NCBI RefSeq assembly: GCF_000421105.1
Contig: NZ_ATWF01000001.1
Location: forward strand, 2,057,407-2,121,406
DNA: 64,000 nt
Direction of reading: 5' to 3'
Source of the DNA: Limisalsivibrio acetivorans
Lineage (GTDB): Bacteria; Chrysiogenota; Deferribacteres; Deferribacterales; Geovibrionaceae
Of the stretch, positions 59,350-64,000 are shown in pieces (positions within the stretch are counted from its first letter, which is position 1; the number at the start of each line of letters is the position of its first letter). The notes beneath the pieces are model-generated. The model was not told the origin of the DNA. It ran no database searches and saw only the letters and a program-made list of their open reading frames with translations. Both the position numbers and the translations under genes were made by a program.

Positions 59350-60978
59350 ATGTCATACCTCGCACTCGCCAGAAAACTCAGGCCGCAGAACTTTGATGAG
59401 ATAGTCGCACAGGAATTTGTGGTGACTACCCTCAAAAACGCCATGGAGATGGACAGACTTGTCCACGCCTACCTCTTCACAGGCCCCCGTGGCGTGGGTA
59501 AAACCTCCACTGCACGTATATTCGCAAAGGCTCTCAACTGTCTCTCACCAAAGGGTGTTAATCCGTGTAACGAGTGCGAAAACTGCCTTGAGATAACAGG
59601 CGGAACATCCATGGATGTGATAGAGGTGGACGGTGCCTCAAACAGGGGTATCGATGAGATTCGTGACCTGCGTGAGGCGGTTAAATTCTTCCCTGTGAAG
59701 TGCCGGAAGAAGGTGTACATCATCGATGAGGTGCACATGCTCACCGAGCAGGCGTTCAATGCCCTGCTCAAAACCCTTGAGGAACCTCCAGAGCATGCCC
59801 TATTCATCCTTGCAACAACCGATCCCCAGAGGATTCCTGCAACTATAATATCCCGTACCCAGAAATACGACTTCCGTAAGATACCCTTTGAAAGGATGTA
59901 CTCATCACTCAGCGAGATCCTTGCCAAAGAGGGGATCGAGTACGATGAGGATGCCCTTAACCTTGTCATACGAAACTCGGACGGATGCATGCGGGATTCC
60001 CTCTCCATGCTGGATCAGATAATAGCATACACCAACGGGCGTGTGGATGAATCGAACACGGCCTTCCTCCTCGGCTACTCCGAGGCGAGTATCATCGTAG
60101 AGCTTTTCAAGGCTATCCTTGAGGAGCGTAAGGAGGATATAGCAGGGCATATCACCGAGCTGACCTCAAAGGGTGTTAATCTCAAATTTGCCGCAGAGAG
60201 CCTCATAGAGCATACCCGCAATCTGCTTTTCTATATGACTGGCGGGGGAACCCTCAAGGGCTTAACAAGCTATGAGGAGGAGCTTTACAGTGATCTCTCC
60301 TTAAGGGTTACAGAGCATCGGCTCTTCGCCCTCTTTCAGATATTCCAGAAACTGCTCAACGATTTGAAGTTTTTCAGCTTCGATCAGTATGTTTTCGAGT
60401 TCGCCATGTATAAGGCGGCCTCTTTCTCTGCTGTTATCCCTGTCACGGGGGGAACACCCCAGGCTGCGGTATCATCTGCCAGGCAGTCCCCGGCGAGAAG
60501 TGCCCAGCAGTCCCCTTCCCATAAAGCCCCACGGCAGGAGAGCCCATCCCAGGGGGGTGGTGACAAATGGCAGGAGATGATAAAGCATATCTCCGAAGAG
60601 AACGCTCCCGTAGCCTCATATCTCAGCAACGTTTACCTCTCCCGTGTGGAAGGAGATACGCTCTATATAGGTGTTGCAGAGGAAAAGCGATTCTACGTGC
60701 AGATGCTTGAGAAGCCGGAGACGAGGGATTACCTGAACAAAACTGCCGGTAAGTTCTATCCTGGTGTTTCATATATCAAGGCTGTTCTGGATTCGGAGCC
60801 GAAAAAAAAAACGGTAACTGAGAAGAAGAAGGAAAGGGAAACCTACTACGAACGCAAGACAAAGAAGGAAGCCGGAGAAAACGAGGTCGTTAAACAGCTC
60901 AAGCAGGAATTCGAAGGCGAGATTCTTGATATAAAGGTTCTAGGAACACCGGACGGCGATTCGGAACAGACTGAATAG
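59350..60978 (+). CDS. dnaX: DNA polymerase III subunits gamma/tau
   Basis: A 542-residue clamp-loader ATPase: Walker A GPRGVGKTSTARI, zinc Cys cluster NPCNECENC, Walker B YIIDEVHML, sensor segments TTDPQRIPATIISR. Domain III follows, then a Pro/Ser/Gln-rich linker (about 375-400), and a short C-terminal region ending EVVKQLKQEFEGEILDIKVLG, which matches the tau C-terminus. A run of ten A (60802-60811, codons 485-488) is followed at once by stops in both other frames, which suggests a shorter gamma product by slippage. No good ribosome binding site lies close to the ATG. Confidence 0.95.
   Translation: MSYLALARKLRPQNFDEIVAQEFVVTTLKNAMEMDRLVHAYLFTGPRGVGKTSTARIFAKALNCLSPKGVNPCNECENCLEITGGTSMDVIEVDGASNRGIDEIRDLREAVKFFPVKCRKKVYIIDEVHMLTEQAFNALLKTLEEPPEHALFILATTDPQRIPATIISRTQKYDFRKIPFERMYSSLSEILAKEGIEYDEDALNLVIRNSDGCMRDSLSMLDQIIAYTNGRVDESNTAFLLGYSEASIIVELFKAILEERKEDIAGHITELTSKGVNLKFAAESLIEHTRNLLFYMTGGGTLKGLTSYEEELYSDLSLRVTEHRLFALFQIFQKLLNDLKFFSFDQYVFEFAMYKAASFSAVIPVTGGTPQAAVSSARQSPARSAQQSPSHKAPRQESPSQGGGDKWQEMIKHISEENAPVASYLSNVYLSRVEGDTLYIGVAEEKRFYVQMLEKPETRDYLNKTAGKFYPGVSYIKAVLDSEPKKKTVTEKKKERETYYERKTKKEAGENEVVKQLKQEFEGEILDIKVLGTPDGDSEQTE
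60802..60811 (+). promoter_or_regulatory. A10 slippage tract in dnaX
   Basis: The in-frame codons are CCG AAA AAA AAA ACG GTA ACT. Loss of one A reads CGG TAA and gain of one A reads AAC GGT AAC TGA, so either shift terminates within four codons. The Thermus thermophilus dnaX gene makes gamma by transcriptional slippage at A9. Confidence 0.6.
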
Positions 60979-61043
60979 CCCCGGAAAAAAGGACCTCCCC
61001 CCTATTCCCCGGTATTATCTATATATCTATCCTTAATAACTTT

Positions 61044-62342
61044 TTATGAACCAACAGCCTCAATGAGATTTACGGATTTCTTAGCCTTCTGTTTCTCGGC
61101 GTGTTTTGCCATCTTGTCATAGTCTGGCTGCTGGCGGCAGTTGAAGTAATCACAAGCCTTGTAGTAGCGCAGATCCTCCATCCAGAGGCGGAAGAACTGC
61201 TTATCGTTAAGCACACGGCTCAGAAGACCGGCGGGGTGCTCGAAAAACTCCGTTACAGGGCCCATAAGCGTAGATGGATCACGAAAGCACTCCCAGTCGC
61301 AAATGCGGCAGTCCGCCTTGGGAACTCCGCCGGTTGTGTCCAGATTCTCATAAGGGCCAAAGTCATCATTTGCCCTGAATCCGCATGGGTAGGCATGCCC
61401 CTTAACTCCGTCTATATAGAAGAAATCAAGACCGCCACGGCAGGCGTAGTCTGCATAGTCATCCCCGCTGTACTGCCTGATAAGGCTAAGGAGCGATGTT
61501 CTGGGTGTGAAGATACGGAGCTCGGAGCGAAACTCGGGGATTGTATCGTAGAGTGCGCTGAAGAGCTGTATCTTCTCTGTCTTTGTGAAGCTCACCATCA
61601 TATCGGCGGATTCCGCCTGATAGACCGCATTCTCCTCTGCACTCATCGGATAACAGGCGTTTACTATGGTGAAACCGAGGCCGGCGGCGTTGCGGTAAAA
61701 CCTTTTGAAACCCTCACGGAAGGAGCTGTAGAACGTTTGTTTTGCATCTTCGCTGTCGAGCTTTTCCGGAAGCTTGCCGCAGGCAACGTGGCGGTTTATC
61801 CCTAGGTTTGCCGATGGATGTATGCCGAATTCGTGGAAGATAGGGAGTGCCTTCTCCATACCCTTCACAACGCCGGGAAGTCCACGGCTCTCTTCATGAA
61901 CCTCCGCATTCCATGAATCGAGGCTGAACCATATGGTGTATAGCTCAGTGGACGCAAGCTTCTCCGCGAGACGCTTTATCTTGTCCTCAAAGTCGGGCTT
62001 CTCGCTCCCCATGCAGAAGAATGCGTTTGTGCCAGTACGTATGAACCTTATGCCGGCCTTTGAGGCGTGGTTTATGTGGCCTATGAGTTCATCTGTATGG
62101 AGAAAGGGCTCTCCGCCTGTGAAGGAGAGAGCGGTTACGCTGTTTTGGGCGGCACGGTCGATGATCCTGCGTACCTTATCCTGCTCCAGCTTGCTCCGCT
62201 GGAACTTCTCTTGAACACGCATGCCGCACTGGGGGCATTTTGCGTTGCAGTAGTCTGTCATCTGTATAATGACTTGACCGGGCATCCTTCCCCTCAGGAA
62301 GGTTCCTGCCTGATTCATGAAATCCTTTGCATTTATGGACAT
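61044..62342 (-). CDS. Radical SAM protein with C-terminal Cys-rich (SPASM-like) region
   Basis: A 432-residue radical SAM enzyme. The 4Fe-4S motif is CNAKCPQC near residues 32-39, with the SAM-binding FTGGEP near 75-80. The C-terminal part has CRGGLDFFYIDGVKGHAYPCG and CRICDWECF, suggesting an auxiliary iron-sulfur cluster. The substrate is unknown. It is 20 nt downstream of the glycosyltransferase gene on the same strand, so a role in modification of a lipid or surface polymer is possible. Confidence 0.88.
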   Translation of the reverse strand: MSINAKDFMNQAGTFLRGRMPGQVIIQMTDYCNAKCPQCGMRVQEKFQRSKLEQDKVRRIIDRAAQNSVTALSFTGGEPFLHTDELIGHINHASKAGIRFIRTGTNAFFCMGSEKPDFEDKIKRLAEKLASTELYTIWFSLDSWNAEVHEESRGLPGVVKGMEKALPIFHEFGIHPSANLGINRHVACGKLPEKLDSEDAKQTFYSSFREGFKRFYRNAAGLGFTIVNACYPMSAEENAVYQAESADMMVSFTKTEKIQLFSALYDTIPEFRSELRIFTPRTSLLSLIRQYSGDDYADYACRGGLDFFYIDGVKGHAYPCGFRANDDFGPYENLDTTGGVPKADCRICDWECFRDPSTLMGPVTEFFEHPAGLLSRVLNDKQFFRLWMEDLRYYKACDYFNCRQQPDYDKMAKHAEKQKAKKSVNLIEAVGS

Positions 62343-62362
62343 TAATTCACCTTGGTTATTAT

Positions 62363-64000
62363 TTATGCCACCGAGAACCTGCGTCCCGGTTCTTCTCCGT
62401 TTTCTCCGGAGTTTTCCTGGCTAAGCTCCGGCTTCTTTTTAAGGAAGATATCCTGCAGTACCTTATCCCAGTTGAAGACCTCCATAACCCTTGCTCTGGC
62501 AGCTATGGAGTATTTTTCATATTCCGCAGGACTGGTTCTGGCCATCTCTATGAGAGAGCTGATGCGCTCCTCCCACTCCTCAACATTATTAGCTGTGCAG
62601 ACGAATCCGGTTTCGCCATCCTTGATGATCTCCTTCGGTCCACCTTCATCGGAAACGACGGCTGGAACTCCGCAAGCCTGAGCCTCCAGAACAACCATGC
62701 CGAAGGTATCCGTGTTGCTGGGGAATACAAACAGATCCGAAGAGGCGTACATCTCGGGCATCCTGTCGTGCTCAATCTCGTTAAGGATCTCCATATTGCC
62801 CAGTTCCTTGGCTGCAGATTTCGTTTCATCGATGAACGGGCCGTCACCCGCCATGACAAAGCGGATATTGTCGAAGCGTGCGTTTATCCTTTTGCAGAGG
62901 TCAAAGTAGAACTCGAGGTTCTTATCCTTTGATATACGCCCTGCATAGGCGATAACAAAAGGGTCATCCGCAGTTTTTTCGCGCTTGACAGGGCGGAAGA
63001 GGCGTGTGTCGATCCCTCTGTTAAAGACGCTCATCTTCTCGCGGCTTATCCCCCTGCGCTCCATATAGAGCATGTATTCCCTTGAGGTTGTCTTAAGCTC
63101 AACTACGGCATCGAAGAACCAGCGAGTGTATGATTCCACAAGGGTTTTGAGGGAGTCGTTACCAGTGATCTCGTAGCACTCTTTGGTGAAGTCGGTGTGG
63201 TATATGCCGTAGCTCTTAACGCTCAACAGCTTCGATGCGAGAAGCCCGAGCAGGCCCACAGGGCCGGGTGTTGATATGTAGACCTCATCAGGATCGAAGT
63301 TGTAGATGTCCTCCAATGACTTAAGCACAGAGGGGATCTTAACCAGAAGCTTTTCGTAGTACGGCAGTTTAAAGGCGTGGACGGGTTTGAGATTCACAAA
63401 GTTTTCAGGAAGGCGGTGATCTACTTCATCATCGGTAAGTGAGCCGATGAGCTTAAGGTCGTATCCCTGCTCGGCGGCGAGTCTTCCTACGGTTCTTAAT
63501 GTTACCGATACGCCGTTTAGGTCATTAATAGTGTCTGTGAACCAGAGGATACGTTTTTTGTTGTTTACGCTTCTGATGGAGAATCGTCTCTCGAGTTCGT
63601 CCAGAATGCCCCTGTCTTTGTACATATGAGTGAAGGATGTGAAGAAAGGAACGCTCAGGAAGATCCCGGGAAGAACGGAGTTTATGCTCTTAAGTAGTTC
63701 ATCCAGTTTGAAATTGTTCTTATCAAGGTTAACACCGGATATCGCCATCTTAAGGTATTCATCGGCAATGTTAGCCGCTTTGTCGTAAACTACTTCAAGC
63801 TTCTTGTTCGTATTTGTATCGGATATGCCTCGAACTTCTTCCACAAGCTCAATAAGCTCAGCCCTCACACGGCTGGCATCTCTGGATCTGTTCCTGTTCT
63901 TTATCTTGAAACCCTTCATGCGGAGTCTTTCCATGAATGTGGGCTTGCGGTCGGTGAATATCTGGTTTGTTATATTGTTGAACAGGCTCTCAGCACCAGC
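62363..64000 (-). CDS. GT4-family glycosyltransferase, 5' end beyond the window
   Basis: The frame stays open from the Met at 63934 to the window edge (22 more codons, no stop), so the protein continues beyond the visible 545 residues. Residues from about 165 on form a GT-B fold of family 4: ILWFTDTINDLNGVSVTLRT as N-terminal part, IAYAGRISKDKNLEF, VMAGDGPFIDE, and the C-terminal donor site ASSDLFVFPSNTDTFGMVVL with EAQACGVPAVVSDEGGPKEI. The upstream helical extension (RELIELVEEVRG-type) is not a standard GT4 part and may belong to a further N-terminal domain. The radical SAM gene follows after 20 nt. Confidence 0.88.
   Translation of the reverse strand, partial: AGAESLFNNITNQIFTDRKPTFMERLRMKGFKIKNRNRSRDASRVRAELIELVEEVRGISDTNTNKKLEVVYDKAANIADEYLKMAISGVNLDKNNFKLDELLKSINSVLPGIFLSVPFFTSFTHMYKDRGILDELERRFSIRSVNNKKRILWFTDTINDLNGVSVTLRTVGRLAAEQGYDLKLIGSLTDDEVDHRLPENFVNLKPVHAFKLPYYEKLLVKIPSVLKSLEDIYNFDPDEVYISTPGPVGLLGLLASKLLSVKSYGIYHTDFTKECYEITGNDSLKTLVESYTRWFFDAVVELKTTSREYMLYMERRGISREKMSVFNRGIDTRLFRPVKREKTADDPFVIAYAGRISKDKNLEFYFDLCKRINARFDNIRFVMAGDGPFIDETKSAAKELGNMEILNEIEHDRMPEMYASSDLFVFPSNTDTFGMVVLEAQACGVPAVVSDEGGPKEIIKDGETGFVCTANNVEEWEERISSLIEMARTSPAEYEKYSIAARARVMEVFNWDKVLQDIFLKKKPELSQENSGENGEEPGRRFSVA

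Overview
The window looks like a chromosomal segment of a Gram-negative, strictly or facultatively anaerobic, selenocysteine-using bacterium. The evidence is lipoprotein-type membrane-fusion proteins, two RND pumps, a TolC-type channel, a selD gene with an in-frame UGA followed by a hairpin, a rubrerythrin-like protein, a desulforedoxin-like protein, FolE2 and a tripartite tricarboxylate transporter. The overall style fits Deferribacterota (Geovibrio/Denitrovibrio/Seleniivibrio type). That placement is an inference from gene content, not a proven identification.

Layout. 1-2.9 kb: acetate-type transporter, a hairpin-rich tandem repeat, an orphan feoA with a Cys-rich membrane partner but no feoB, and an atypical Fur-family regulator. 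3-7.1 kb: RND pump with its fusion protein (minus strand). 7.2-19.5 kb: minus-strand run with two related hybrid histidine kinases (one with four tandem periplasmic solute-binding domains), a beta-hydroxyacid dehydrogenase, an EamA exporter, an unknown polytopic protein and a TIGR01777 protein. 19.6-25.9 kb: ArsR-TolC-MFP-RND-DUF2892 efflux operon. 25.9-36.3 kb: a carboxylate uptake and catabolism locus with GntR, AbrB-like protein, IclR, HMG-CoA-lyase-like enzyme, family III CoA-transferase, DcuS/DcuR-type two-component system and TctCBA. A matching operator-like palindrome lies in front of both the CoA-transferase operon and tctC.

37.17-49.66 kb is a genomic island in the 3' end of a tRNA-Leu(UAA) gene, flanked by att-like direct repeats and paired TACCGTCA arm sites. 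It carries a P4-type integrase, an AlpA-like protein, a DUF3987 protein and an unknown protein. Its cargo is an AT-rich eight-gene operon that resembles the mycobacterial decaprenyl-phosphate-arabinose pathway: UbiA-type phosphoribosyltransferase, HAD phosphatase, DprE1, DprE2, GtrA and an AftB-like GT-C enzyme, plus a second polytopic protein and an esterase. The AftB-like gene is split at a run of eight T. This predicted, possibly phase-variable D-arabinofuranosylation system is the most interesting content of the window.

49.7-64 kb is ordinary chromosome: selD (selenoprotein), aminotransferase, rubrerythrin-like gene, tRNA-Asn, desulforedoxin-like gene, argH, lipoprotein, TPR protein, folE2, a histidine kinase, dnaX with an A10 slippage-type tract, a radical SAM protein, and a glycosyltransferase whose 5' end lies beyond the window.
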